A DNA stretch of 37,340 bases from Dokdonia sp. (GCA_023299935.1 JALZVV010000050.1:1-37340); one strand, 5' to 3'; shown: positions 6,675-14,415, counted from the first letter of the stretch. Notes: generated by a model from the letters alone, not told the origin. A program made the numbers and translations.

Positions 6675-7300
6675 CAACTATTGTAGTCGTTGACGATCAC
6701 ACTTTATTATCGCAAGCCATAAGCGGTCTCGTTAACTCTTTTCAAGACTTTACGGTCTTATATACCGCAAAAAATGGTCAGGATTTTATTGACCAGTTGG
6801 TTTTTCCAGACAAACATCCAGACATTGTTCTTATGGATGTTAATATGCCTATAATGGATGGGATAGAAGCCACCACTTATCTCAAAGAACATTTTCCAGA
6901 CATTAAGGTGCTTGCGCTTTCTGTAGAAGAAGAGGAGCATGTAATTTTAAAAATGCTTCGGGCGGGAGCCAAAGGGTATTTATTAAAAGACACAGAAAAA
7001 TCTGTCCTTCATAGTGCTTTAAAAGAGGTTGTAAATCTAGGTTTTTATCATAGCAATACGGTATCACAATTGCTTGTACGCTCCTTAGACAAGGATAATG
7101 TACTTGCCCTTAAAGAACGGGAGATTGAGTTCATAAAGCACGCCTGTACAGAAATGACCTATAATGAGATTGCAGAAAAGATGTTCCTAAGCCCTAAAAC
7201 GGTACAAGGATATAGGGATAGTGTCTTCTCAAAACTCAACTTAAAAAACAGAACAGGACTGGTAATATACGCCATAAAGAATGGCTATTTTAAGCCCTAA
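6671..7300 (+). CDS. Response regulator, NarL/FixJ (LuxR-HTH) family
   Basis: This 209-aa regulator has an N-terminal receiver domain with the acidic pair Asp8-Asp9 and the phosphoacceptor Asp56 (VLMDVNMP), then Ser/Thr and Lys in the expected places (LALSVEEE, YLLKDTEKS). The C-terminal LuxR-type helix-turn-helix covers about residues 145-205 (LKEREIEFIKHACTEMTYNEIAEKM, then SPKTVQGYRD). It is expected to bind DNA when phosphorylated by the kinase encoded just upstream, with which it overlaps by 4 bases. The target genes are not identifiable from the sequence; its own operon, or the lipoprotein pairs upstream, are natural candidates. It is the last gene before an intrinsic terminator and the unrelated rpoN. 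Confidence 0.92.
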   Translation: MTTIVVVDDHTLLSQAISGLVNSFQDFTVLYTAKNGQDFIDQLVFPDKHPDIVLMDVNMPIMDGIEATTYLKEHFPDIKVLALSVEEEEHVILKMLRAGAKGYLLKDTEKSVLHSALKEVVNLGFYHSNTVSQLLVRSLDKDNVLALKEREIEFIKHACTEMTYNEIAEKMFLSPKTVQGYRDSVFSKLNLKNRTGLVIYAIKNGYFKP

Positions 7301-7316
7301 TGGCGTTTTTTCTTTT
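7269..7316 (+). terminator. Intrinsic terminator at the end of the sensor operon
   Basis: ACGCCAT (7269-7275), inside the end of the regulator gene, pairs with ATGGCGT (7300-7306), followed by TTTTTCTTTT. The 24-base loop can itself fold further. It would end the transcript before rpoN. Confidence 0.5.
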
Positions 7317-7318
7317 AT

Positions 7319-7332
7319 GCTTTCGCGAAAGC
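7319..7332. repeat. GCTTTCGCGAAAGC palindrome, copy 1 (intergenic)
   Basis: Perfect 14-base palindrome between the response regulator and rpoN, nearly extendable to 24 bases (ttta ... taaa). Other copies of its core lie at 17594, 22905, 25547, 30395 and 34270. Confidence 0.9.
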
Positions 7333-7429
7333 GTAAACCTTCTAACCCGCCTTTTGTAGATTAAAAATTATCTTGGTATAGCGTTAAATCTTTGAGCTAA
7401 TATACTCTCGATTTTTGTAAATTCGTAGT

Positions 7430-8881
7430 ATGTTAAAACAGCAACTCAATTTTAAACTTTCACAGAAACTATCACCGCAGCAAATCCAGTTGATGAAGTT
7501 GATACAATTGCCCACCCAGGCATTTGAGCAAAAAATCAAACAAGAGTTAGAAGAAAATCCAGCCTTAGATAGCGGAAAAGAAGAAATCAAAGACGAGTTT
7601 GATGAGTTTAACAATACAGAAGACGAATACGATAATGACACCATAGAAACTGAGATTAATATAGATGAGTACCTGAGTGATGATGAAATCCCAGAGTACC
7701 GTCTAAGTGCTAATAACTATAGTGTAGATGATGAAGACAAGCAAGTGCCTTATGCTTCTGGAACTTCTTTTAATCAATTTCTCAAAAACCAGCTCAATAC
7801 ATTTAGACTTAATGAAGAGGAGCGCGAGATCGCAGAGTTTATTGTGGGAAGTCTGGATGAGAGCGGTTATTTAAGGCGCTCTCTAGAGGATGTTATGGAT
7901 GATCTTGCCTTTACTCAAAATGTATATACCACAGAAGAGAAGATAGAAAAAGTCTTACTTACCGTGCAGGATTTAGACCCGGCTGGAGTAGGTGCACGCA
8001 GTCTAGAAGAATGTTTAGTACTGCAATTAAATCGTAAATCACCTACTAAAACAGTAGAGCAGGCCATTGCAATATTAGAAAAATCCTTTGATCATTTTAG
8101 TAAGAAGCATTATAAGAAACTTATGGCTAAGTTTCATATCTCAGAAGAGGAGCTTAAAGGTGCTATACAAGAGATAGAACAGCTCAATCCTAAACCAGGC
8201 GGCTCCTATGCCAGCAATACAAAAATTGTAGAGCACGTGGTTCCAGATTTCACTATACGTATAGTAGAAGGAGACTTAGAACTAAGCCTTAACGGGCGTA
8301 ATGCCCCAGAGCTTAAGGTCTCTAGGGACTATAGCAACATGCTTAAAGGCTACAAAGCCTCAAAAGAGAAAACTAAAGCGCAAAAAGATGCTGTTATGTT
8401 TATCAAGCAAAAACTAGATGCGGCTAAGTGGTTTATAGAAGCTGTATTACAACGTCAGCAAACCCTTTTTGTGACAATGAGTTCTATTATGAACTATCAA
8501 CAAGAGTACTTTTTATCTGGTGATGAGCGTTCTTTACGCCCTATGATTCTCAAGGATATTGCAGAAGAGATAGGAATGGATGTCTCTACGGTAAGCCGTG
8601 TGGCAAACAGCAAGTATGTAGATACACCTTATGGAACCAAGCTTATAAAAGAGTTCTTTAGTGAGAGTATGACTAATGATCAAGGAGAAGAAGTATCTAC
8701 TCGTGAGATTAAGAAAATACTGGAAACCGTTATCAGTGAAGAGAATAAGAAAAAACCACTCACAGATGAGAAACTGGCTGGAATTCTAAAAGAAAAAGGT
8801 TATCCAATTGCCAGGCGTACTGTTGCAAAATACAGAGAGCAGCTTGACCTGCCAGTGGCTAGACTTCGTAAGCAGATTTGA
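7430..8881 (+). CDS. rpoN: RNA polymerase sigma-54 factor
   Basis: Sigma-54 of 483 aa, the normal length. The N-terminal activator-interacting region I is Gln/Leu-rich (LKQQLNFKLSQKLSPQQIQLMKLIQLP), followed by an acidic region II at about residues 45-90. The core-binding and DNA-binding regions follow, and the C-terminal RpoN box (ARRTVAKYRE) starts at about residue 463. It directs core polymerase to -24/-12 promoters and needs AAA+ activators. It is preceded by a plausible but weak promoter (TTTG at 7391-7394 and GATTTTTG at 7410-7417). The next gene starts at the stop codon (TGATG overlap), so the two are translationally coupled. It lies directly after the accessory sensor block. Confidence 0.96.
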   Translation: MLKQQLNFKLSQKLSPQQIQLMKLIQLPTQAFEQKIKQELEENPALDSGKEEIKDEFDEFNNTEDEYDNDTIETEINIDEYLSDDEIPEYRLSANNYSVDDEDKQVPYASGTSFNQFLKNQLNTFRLNEEEREIAEFIVGSLDESGYLRRSLEDVMDDLAFTQNVYTTEEKIEKVLLTVQDLDPAGVGARSLEECLVLQLNRKSPTKTVEQAIAILEKSFDHFSKKHYKKLMAKFHISEEELKGAIQEIEQLNPKPGGSYASNTKIVEHVVPDFTIRIVEGDLELSLNGRNAPELKVSRDYSNMLKGYKASKEKTKAQKDAVMFIKQKLDAAKWFIEAVLQRQQTLFVTMSSIMNYQQEYFLSGDERSLRPMILKDIAEEIGMDVSTVSRVANSKYVDTPYGTKLIKEFFSESMTNDQGEEVSTREIKKILETVISEENKKKPLTDEKLAGILKEKGYPIARRTVAKYREQLDLPVARLRKQI

Positions 8882-9486
8882 TGAAACACTTGATTAAAAG
8901 TTTTTCTTATATTTTTCATCCACTCTTTATGCCTATTGCTGGAGTGGTACTTTATTTTTGGATCAGTCCCCGTTTTTTTAATGATCGCTTTCTCTATTCC
9001 AAACTATTTGCAACAACTATAATGACAGTCATAATACCCATCTTGAGTTTTTATATGCTTAAGAACTTAGGGCAAGTGACTGAGATTCATCTCAAAAATG
9101 TAAAAGAGCGCAGGTATCCTTTACTTATGCAAGCGATGTTTACCTTTATTTTACTCCAGATTGTTTTTGACGGTTATGAAATTCCGCCTTTGTATTATTT
9201 TTTTGTCGGCATTCTAGGCTCTAGTATTGGAGCATTACTGCTTGTATTCTTAAATTTTAAAGCTAGTCTTCACATGATAGGTATAGCTGGACTAGTCACT
9301 TTTGTATTTGGGTTGAGCTTGCACTTTAGTCAGAATTTGTTGCTGTTATTAGGCATCTTAATTATTGGAATAGGAGGTACGGCGAGCTCCCGATTAGAAG
9401 CTAAAGCACATAGCCTTCCAGAACTAGTAATAGGTTTTGCCGTGGGACTTATGCCGCAGCTCTTCGTATTTAAGTATTGGTTATAG
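8881..9486 (+). CDS. PAP2-like multi-helix membrane protein
   Basis: Predicted 201-aa membrane protein with about six helices. The track begins at a TTG at 8878; the ATG at 8881 overlapping the rpoN stop (TGATG) is the natural start. Three spaced motifs resemble the PAP2 phosphatase signature in degenerate form: a basic KNVKERRYP stretch, KASLHMIG in mid protein and SRLEAKAHS before the last helix. This suggests relatedness to lipid phosphate phosphatases, such as those acting on undecaprenyl or phosphatidylglycerol phosphates, but the first motif is imperfect and activity is not assured. It converges on porT, with the two stop codons overlapping by 6 bases. In the flavobacterial arrangement I know, a small membrane protein commonly sits between rpoN and porT. 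Confidence 0.65.
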   Translation: MKHLIKSFSYIFHPLFMPIAGVVLYFWISPRFFNDRFLYSKLFATTIMTVIIPILSFYMLKNLGQVTEIHLKNVKERRYPLLMQAMFTFILLQIVFDGYEIPPLYYFFVGILGSSIGALLLVFLNFKASLHMIGIAGLVTFVFGLSLHFSQNLLLLLGILIIGIGGTASSRLEAKAHSLPELVIGFAVGLMPQLFVFKYWL

Positions 9487-10179
9487 AAAAGAAAATTGCA
9501 ATCCAAGTCGCAATACCTGCAGATCTACTGTTTCACCTCTAATCACAGCATTTTCATCAAATAAAGTACTGAGCCCATAGTAGGCTTGCAAATTAAAGGT
9601 GCCATACCCAAAACTCAACGTGAGTCCATATTGAAAGGTATTTACTTCTGGAATATCTCTAATCTCCACTGTTGTTCCATCATTTTCAAAAGTGGATTTA
9701 AAACCAAATATATATCCAAATCGTACTCCTGCGTGAATCCTCCAGAAAGAATAGTCCGTAGGAGTAGAAGTACGCCATCTGTATTCTATAGGCACCTCTA
9801 AGGAATAATAAGTGAATCTATTAACATCCTCATTAACGTCTGAAGTAATGACATCATAGGCTATTGTATTGATATTCTCCCCTTCTCCTATAAAAAGATT
9901 TTGATTAAAAGTATCTGCCGCTACACCTATACCTACACCTATGGATTTGGTCCTTTTTATATTAAAAGGCATATCTCTTATAAATCCTGTTTGTAGACCT
10001 CCACTAAACCCACTTTGACTAATACCTGCAGGCTTATCTCCTAGCAAATTAAAGCTTACACCTACATAAAATTGATCTTCGCGATAAAGAGAGTCAATCA
10101 CTTGAACGCCTACCACCTCCTCCTGAGCCTGAAGAGGTATAAAAGAATAGCATATAACAAAAAGAAGAAAGTATTTCAA
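9481..10179 (-). CDS. porT: PorT/SprT-like outer-membrane beta-barrel protein
   Basis: This 232-aa protein has a cleavable signal peptide (residues 1-19, ending LQAQ). The rest alternates short amphipathic strands with Gly/aromatic turns (GVSFNLLGDKP, HAGVRFGYIFGF, LTLSFGYGTFNLQAYYGL) and ends in Phe-Leu (LGLQFSFL), typical of an 8-stranded outer-membrane barrel. In Porphyromonas and Flavobacterium, PorT/SprT is needed for type IX secretion. Length, barrel topology and position beside exbD-exbD-exbB and rpoN support PorT, though I cannot exclude another small barrel of the same fold. A strong terminator separates it from the exb operon upstream, so it needs its own promoter, which I could not identify with confidence. 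Confidence 0.7.
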   Translation of the reverse strand: MKYFLLFVICYSFIPLQAQEEVVGVQVIDSLYREDQFYVGVSFNLLGDKPAGISQSGFSGGLQTGFIRDMPFNIKRTKSIGVGIGVAADTFNQNLFIGEGENINTIAYDVITSDVNEDVNRFTYYSLEVPIEYRWRTSTPTDYSFWRIHAGVRFGYIFGFKSTFENDGTTVEIRDIPEVNTFQYGLTLSFGYGTFNLQAYYGLSTLFDENAVIRGETVDLQVLRLGLQFSFL

Positions 10180-10232
10180 AAAAATAAAAGTTTATTCAAA
10201 GATACTCGTTTTACCCTATGTTCCTAAAACAA

Positions 10233-10260
10233 AAAAGCCACGCTAGAGAGCGTGGCTTTT
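10233..10260 (-). terminator. Strong intrinsic terminator of the exb operon
   Basis: A perfect 12-base stem (AAAAGCCACGCT / AGCGTGGCTTTT) with a 4-base loop lies just after the last exbD gene. The flanking A- and T-runs make it usable on both strands. Confidence 0.85.
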
Positions 10261-10279
10261 GTTACTAATTTAAAATGTA

Positions 10280-10750
10280 TTACTGCACAACATCTTCTGC
10301 TTGCGTAGTAACATATATTACTTTGAGAAGGTTTGCTTCTCTCAATTCCTGCTTAACATCATAGATAAGGCCAGAATTTGTTTCTTTATCAACTTTAAAA
10401 GCCACCATAACCCTATCTTTTAACTCATCACGCAATTTCTCGCGCTCTTCTAAAATAGCAGGTTGTACCTCATCAATATTAACAAATTTATCTCCTATCT
10501 GGATTTTACCTTCTGTTCCTAGATCTGTATATCCTGCACCTGGTTTCCCGGCAAAAATATAAACCGAACGGTCTTTAATCAGTTTTTCAGTCTGATCAGA
10601 AGAAGGTAATCCTTGGTCTACCTTTACATCGTTCTTACGAAGTACGGTAGCAACCATAAAGAAAAAGAGTAACATAAATACAATATCGGGCAATGAAGCC
10701 GTAGATATTGCTGGCAATTCTCCTCCTTTTTTCTTTTTAAATTTAGACAT
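10280..10750 (-). CDS. exbD: ExbD/TolR-family biopolymer transport protein (156 aa)
   Basis: Inner-membrane protein with a basic cytoplasmic start (MSKFKKKKGG), one helix at about residues 18-40 that carries the proton-path Asp22 (SLPDIVFMLLFFFMV), and a periplasmic domain. ExbD proteins form a rotary motor with ExbB, using the proton gradient to energise TonB or related envelope machines. It is the last gene of exbB - membrane protein - exbD2 - exbD1, starts 24 bases after the previous exbD, and is followed by a strong terminator. It is shorter than its neighbour and lacks the neighbour's Cys-containing insertion. The two ExbD proteins may form a heterodimer (inference). Confidence 0.9.
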   Translation of the reverse strand: MSKFKKKKGGELPAISTASLPDIVFMLLFFFMVATVLRKNDVKVDQGLPSSDQTEKLIKDRSVYIFAGKPGAGYTDLGTEGKIQIGDKFVNIDEVQPAILEEREKLRDELKDRVMVAFKVDKETNSGLIYDVKQELREANLLKVIYVTTQAEDVVQ

Positions 10751-10773
10751 TGTATTGCGTGTTTATGTTAGTA

Positions 10774-11388
10774 TTAACTGTTAGGATCAATCTCAGAAAG
10801 TTTAAGCGGATACATTTTCTTAATCACGCTCAGTTTTTCCTTCGCCTTATCCTCATCTCCAGTATAAAGCCCTTCATCTATAGCAGATTTAATCTCTGTA
10901 TATTTCCATCCATATAAACGCTGGCTCTCTCTATCTCTTAAGAAATTATAAGCAGCAACTAATTCGTTTTGAACCAAAATATAATCTTCAAAATTAGATT
11001 CTCTATGATTCTTAACAGTTACAATCGCCTTATCTGGATTATCTGAAGAACTTGGGTTACGCTCTCCTTGGCAGTAATCACAGTGTCCTTCTTGACCTTG
11101 TGGATATCCTCCATTGTCTAAAAAGCCAATAGCCGCTTCCTTAAGGTCTTTGATTTCCATTAACTCGTCTTCTACAAAAAGATCTCCATCTTTACCAACG
11201 ATAACTACAAATAGGTTCTTTTCCTTAATAATAGGAGGCTCCACATCTGTAGGCTGATCCGGCGGTAATGAACGGACTAGTCCTCTATCTTTCTCAATAG
11301 TAGTAGTTACTAGAAAGAAAATAAGAAGCAGGAAGGCAATATCTGCCATAGACCCTGCATTAATTTCTGGTGCTGTTCTCCTAGCCAT
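10774..11388 (-). CDS. exbD: ExbD/TolR-family protein with Cys-motif insertion (204 aa)
   Basis: ExbD-type protein with the N-terminal helix at about residues 12-32, containing the conserved Asp (GSMADIAFLLLIFFLV). The periplasmic part is longer than usual: at about residues 95-118 there is an insertion, HCDYCQGERNPSSSDNP, with a C-x-x-C pair. The pair could form a disulphide or bind a metal; this is inference. A C-terminal helical extension (about residues 150-204) also exceeds the standard ExbD length of about 140. It lies 3 bases downstream of the small membrane gene and 24 bases upstream of the second exbD, in one operon with exbB. It is a likely stator subunit of a TonB-type energiser. 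Confidence 0.9.
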   Translation of the reverse strand: MARRTAPEINAGSMADIAFLLLIFFLVTTTIEKDRGLVRSLPPDQPTDVEPPIIKEKNLFVVIVGKDGDLFVEDELMEIKDLKEAAIGFLDNGGYPQGQEGHCDYCQGERNPSSSDNPDKAIVTVKNHRESNFEDYILVQNELVAAYNFLRDRESQRLYGWKYTEIKSAIDEGLYTGDEDKAKEKLSVIKKMYPLKLSEIDPNS

Positions 11389-11391
11389 AAT

Positions 11392-11853
11392 TTATCCTTT
11401 AATAAGTTTCTTAAGACCTCCTCCTAACATCGTTACAATAGCTCCAATTGCTAGGATATAAAAAGCGTTAAGTCCGGCACTTACCCATCTTGCACCGTTA
11501 GCAGATAGTATTTTACCATCTCTCATAGGTGTTTCTTCTCCAGAAGCTAACAAATAAGAAATAGCTATTACAATTAAGAAGGCTCCTAGCCCTATTAATG
11601 TGTTTTTAGCATTTCCTCCTGCTAATCCTTTAAGAACGAATATCACAACAAGAAAAACACAAACCGCGAGAACGATATATGATATAAGCACTAGTATGTT
11701 TATACTTTGTGGTACTTCTACCGCTTGTATACCTACTGCCTTAACTTCTTGTTTAAGCCCTTCGCCGTCTAGCGTGGCTACGATTCCAGCAAAAATGAGT
11801 CCTAGTACACCTAGAATACCCATGATTACTTTGGTTATTTTATGTAATCCCAT
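11392..11853 (-). CDS. Small four-helix membrane protein of the exb operon
   Basis: A 153-aa protein with about four hydrophobic segments (residues about 8-28, 52-75, 84-102 and 124-145) separated by short loops, one of which is Glu/Val-rich. I do not recognise a named family. It sits between exbB and the longer exbD, separated by only 3 bases from the latter and 25 bases from exbB. As I recall, Bacteroidetes exbB-exbD operons often contain such a gene at this position. A role as an accessory subunit of the proton-driven motor is inferred from operon position only. The short loops leave no room for an enzymatic domain. Confidence 0.78.
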   Translation of the reverse strand: MGLHKITKVIMGILGVLGLIFAGIVATLDGEGLKQEVKAVGIQAVEVPQSINILVLISYIVLAVCVFLVVIFVLKGLAGGNAKNTLIGLGAFLIVIAISYLLASGEETPMRDGKILSANGARWVSAGLNAFYILAIGAIVTMLGGGLKKLIKG

Positions 11854-11878
11854 TTTTTTTGTGTTTTAAGATTACTAC

Positions 11879-12670
11879 TTATTTTTTGTGTCTTACAAGA
11901 AGATCCATCAATGTGATAGAAGCATCTTCCATATCATTTACGATACTATCAATTTTTGCAATAATATAGTTATAGAAAATTTGCAGTATAATAGCCACAA
12001 TCAGACCAAATACTGTTGTAAGAAGTGCTACTTTAATACCTCCTGCAACAAGTGCTGGATTCATATCTCCTGCAGCCTCAATCTTATTAAACGACTGGAT
12101 CATACCAATTACCGTTCCCATGAAACCAAGCATTGGTGCTAATGCGATAAATAAAGAAACCCAAGAAACGTTTTTCTCTAATTGTCCCATTTGTACACCT
12201 CCGTACGCTACTACTGCTTTCTCTGCAGACTCAATTCCTTCATCCATACGGTCAAGACCTTGATAATAGATAGAAGCAACAGGACCTTTTGTGTTACGAC
12301 AAACTTCCTTAGCAGCTTCTACTCCACCACTATTTAAAGCATCCTCAACATTTTGAGCTAGCTTCTTACTATTAGTAGACGCAAGATTTAAAAATAATAT
12401 TCTTTCTATAGCGATAGCAAGACCTAAAATCAAACATACAAGTACAATACCCATAAATCCTGGACCTCCTTGTATAAAATATTTTTTAAGCACTTGTGTA
12501 AAAGGGATGTCTGCATCATCAGCTACATCTTGGATACTGGCTCCTGGTTCTACACTAGCAACTATTTGTTGCGTTTGAAATGGTAACGCTGTTTGCGCGT
12601 TGCTCGCCTTTGCAGTAAACCCTACAGCCATAATAGCGGCGATTGCCATAATAGAAAATAATTTTTTCAT
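11879..12670 (-). CDS. exbB: MotA/TolQ/ExbB proton channel protein
   Basis: A 263-aa ExbB-family protein, the proton-conducting stator partner of ExbD. The N-terminus has a signal-like helix (residues 1-26, ending KASNAQ), as in many longer Bacteroidetes ExbB proteins. The first stator helix is at about residues 72-94 (FMGIVLVCLILGLAIAIERI). The diagnostic C-terminal pair of helices carries LAPMLGFMGTVIGMIQSF and VALLTTVFGLIVAIILQIFYNYI, with the conserved Gly/Thr residues of the channel. It is the first gene of the exbB - membrane protein - exbD - exbD operon. Upstream is an AT-rich region in which I see no consensus promoter. It is expected to energise TonB-dependent transport or another envelope machine. 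Confidence 0.92.
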   Translation of the reverse strand: MKKLFSIMAIAAIMAVGFTAKASNAQTALPFQTQQIVASVEPGASIQDVADDADIPFTQVLKKYFIQGGPGFMGIVLVCLILGLAIAIERILFLNLASTNSKKLAQNVEDALNSGGVEAAKEVCRNTKGPVASIYYQGLDRMDEGIESAEKAVVAYGGVQMGQLEKNVSWVSLFIALAPMLGFMGTVIGMIQSFNKIEAAGDMNPALVAGGIKVALLTTVFGLIVAIILQIFYNYIIAKIDSIVNDMEDASITLMDLLVRHKK

Positions 12671-13099
12671 TGCTCTTAATCTTAAATTTAAATTAGTAAA
12701 GGGTTAAATATAGTAATTAATTAGAATAATACTGAAAAATTACTGCTAAGAATATTGAGTTTGCATTCATATTATTGAATATCAACTATTCTCACTTTTT
12801 TCATGAAAAATTCACAATCTTAAGCCTCAAGCCTACGCACCGTCAAAAGGTATTATAACCCCTACTAAGTGCAACTTAAGCACTGTATGAGTTACTGCAA
12901 CGAATAGTATCAAAAAGCATTTCGTTACCTATATACTTTATAATTATTTTATCAAATAGGTCCTTTACAATGCAATAAAAACCAACTATCGAGGGCTATG
13001 CTGGAAATGCGTATTGCTTTGCAATACAAAGAAAGACTCCTAGAAAAATGTACGGTCCCTTGAAGAAAGTGACTATTACATTTAATCACCAACCAACAA
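12671..13099. other. AT-rich intergenic region with one repeat copy
   Basis: No credible coding region is visible; the ORF at 12952-13206 on the minus strand overlaps a repeat and the end of a decayed gene and has no family features. It contains the leader of exbB and, at 12994-13050, one copy of a repeat found again at 14205 and 14312. Confidence 0.6.
12994..13050 (+). repeat. Island repeat, copy 1 (57 bp)
   Basis: This 57-base unit (starting ggctatgctggaaatgcgta) is repeated at 14205-14261 with one difference and partly at 14312-14350. Copies 1 and 2 have the same orientation and flank the decayed gene at 13100-13963. Confidence 0.9.
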
Positions 13100-13963
13100 T
13101 TAGTTCTGACAAGGCGTAGTCCTAAGAGAAAAATATTCTGCCTCTCGTTCAAAGAAATTATTAATAAAACAATCAGAATTAATTTCTTCAATTTGGTATA
13201 ATCCACCCAAAATTATACTATTAAATTCCCAATGAACATATTTGTCTATTCCTCTAAACACCTTGGAGTCCTTCCTCCAAGGATCTAAGGATTTTTGAAA
13301 ATAACTATTTGCAAAACTAAAATTAGACCATTGATTTACGTGTATTAATTCATGTGTAATTAAGCGAAAATCATTTAATCTTGTATTATCTATATTAATT
13401 GCCACTCCAAGGGCTTGACCTGCTGTAAAATTTCTGAATGAATCAGGACTCGAAGAAAAAATCAATTCTCAAGATTGAAGACTCAACTTAGTCTCAAATT
13501 TTGAATTAACAGCTGTAAAAATTGTTAAACCTAAGGCAACAGGTAAAACTTTATATCTAACTCTAAGTTTACCTGGAGTGTGAAATTCAATTCTATTAAA
13601 AGCCAAATTAATATGAAATCTATCGAAGATATCTCTATTATTAGCTGCATTCTCGATTATACTGGTTCCAGCTGAATTCAATATTTTAGCTCCCCAATTA
13701 TATTCTAATTGATCATTAATTACTATCTCAGTGGTTAACTTCTTACTTCCGAAAACGATAGCCCCGCCTAAACCTCCTTTCCATAATGCTCGAAGTATAA
13801 CTTTGCCTGTTTTTTCATCTGCTTTTTTATTAATCACTGCTCCAATGGCTGAACCTATACTTCCTATACCTACATTATAAGTAATATTCTCAAAATTATT
13901 TGTTTGAGCATGACCCTGAGAGCATAACAAAGCAAGAATAATTATTGTTAGGGAATATTTCAC
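13100..13963 (-). pseudogene. HExxH-motif envelope protein interrupted by an in-frame TGA
   Basis: The track lists two ORFs, 13469-13963 (164 aa) and 13100-13465 (121 aa). They are in the same frame, separated only by TGA at 13469-13471 and one GAA codon, and the second has no ATG start (TTG). I read them as one original gene of about 287 codons with a nonsense mutation. The first half has a signal peptide (residues 1-19, ending GHAQ), a Gly-rich helix and a basic/aromatic domain. The second half has the HELIHVNQ motif of zinc-dependent peptidases, which the stop would remove from the product. The family is not recognised by name. A sequencing error, or two separate proteins, are alternatives. 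Direct repeats lie on both sides of the gene. Confidence 0.65.
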
Positions 13964-14179
13964 ATTCTTTGTTCTAATAATCTATTGAGGATAGCACAAC
14001 TGCGGACTCGTTATTTAAAATCTACTCAAAATAAATATTGACTTATTGTAATTCAAGTATTTATAATGCTCTGTAAGATAATTGATTCTGATAAGCCTCT
14101 GAATTTTTATGTAAAATGTTAACACAAACAAAAGCCCAATCCTTGATTATTGCGCTTAAAATTAAAGAGAAAGAATGAA

Positions 14180-14261
14180 CTCACTACGCTCGCTGATCCC
14201 AAAAGGCTATGCTGGAAATGCGTACTGCTTTGCAATACAAAGAAAGACTCCTAGAAAAATG
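14180..14261 (+). repeat. Island repeat, copy 2
   Basis: Contains the full 57-base unit (14205-14261) preceded by 25 bases (ctcactacgctcgctgatcc...) shared with copy 3. It is 107 bases from copy 3 and in the same orientation. Between copies 2 and 3 is a small stem-loop, AATCCTA-N5-TAGGATT. Confidence 0.88.
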
Positions 14262-14286
14262 CTTGAATCCTACTCATTAGGATTAG

Positions 14287-14350
14287 CTCACTGCGCTCGC
14301 TGATCCCAAAAGGCTACGCTGGAAATGCGTACTGCTTTGCAATACAAAGA
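14287..14350 (+). repeat. Island repeat, copy 3 (truncated)
   Basis: 64 bases matching 14180-14243 with two differences. The match ends exactly where the left arm of the long hairpin at 14346-14407 begins, so the repeat appears cut at, or fused to, the hairpin. Confidence 0.88.
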
Positions 14351-14407
14351 ACACCCTTATAAAAAATACTTGAGCAAGCTCAGATATTTTTTATAAGGGT
14401 GTTCTTT
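14346..14407 (-). terminator. Very long hairpin downstream of tRNA-Ser
   Basis: A perfect 23-base stem (AAAGAACACCCTTATAAAAA... and its complement) with a 16-base loop that itself pairs TGAGC/GCTCA, giving a nearly continuous 30-base-pair hairpin. It lies 9 bases past the tRNA-Ser 3' end and probably terminates that transcript. It is longer than the other terminators of the window (about 9-13 bp). Confidence 0.7.
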
Positions 14408-14415
14408 TACATTCG

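Noticed and set aside
7319-7332. GCTTTCGCGAAAGC as a ParB parS site
   Set aside because: The known parS consensus (TGTTTCACGTGAAACA) differs in the centre and arms, and copies inside sucA and the RND gene are spread too widely for a parS cluster.
12952-13206. An 84-aa minus-strand ORF
   Set aside because: It overlaps the repeat copy and the end of the HELIH gene in another frame; no recognisable protein features.
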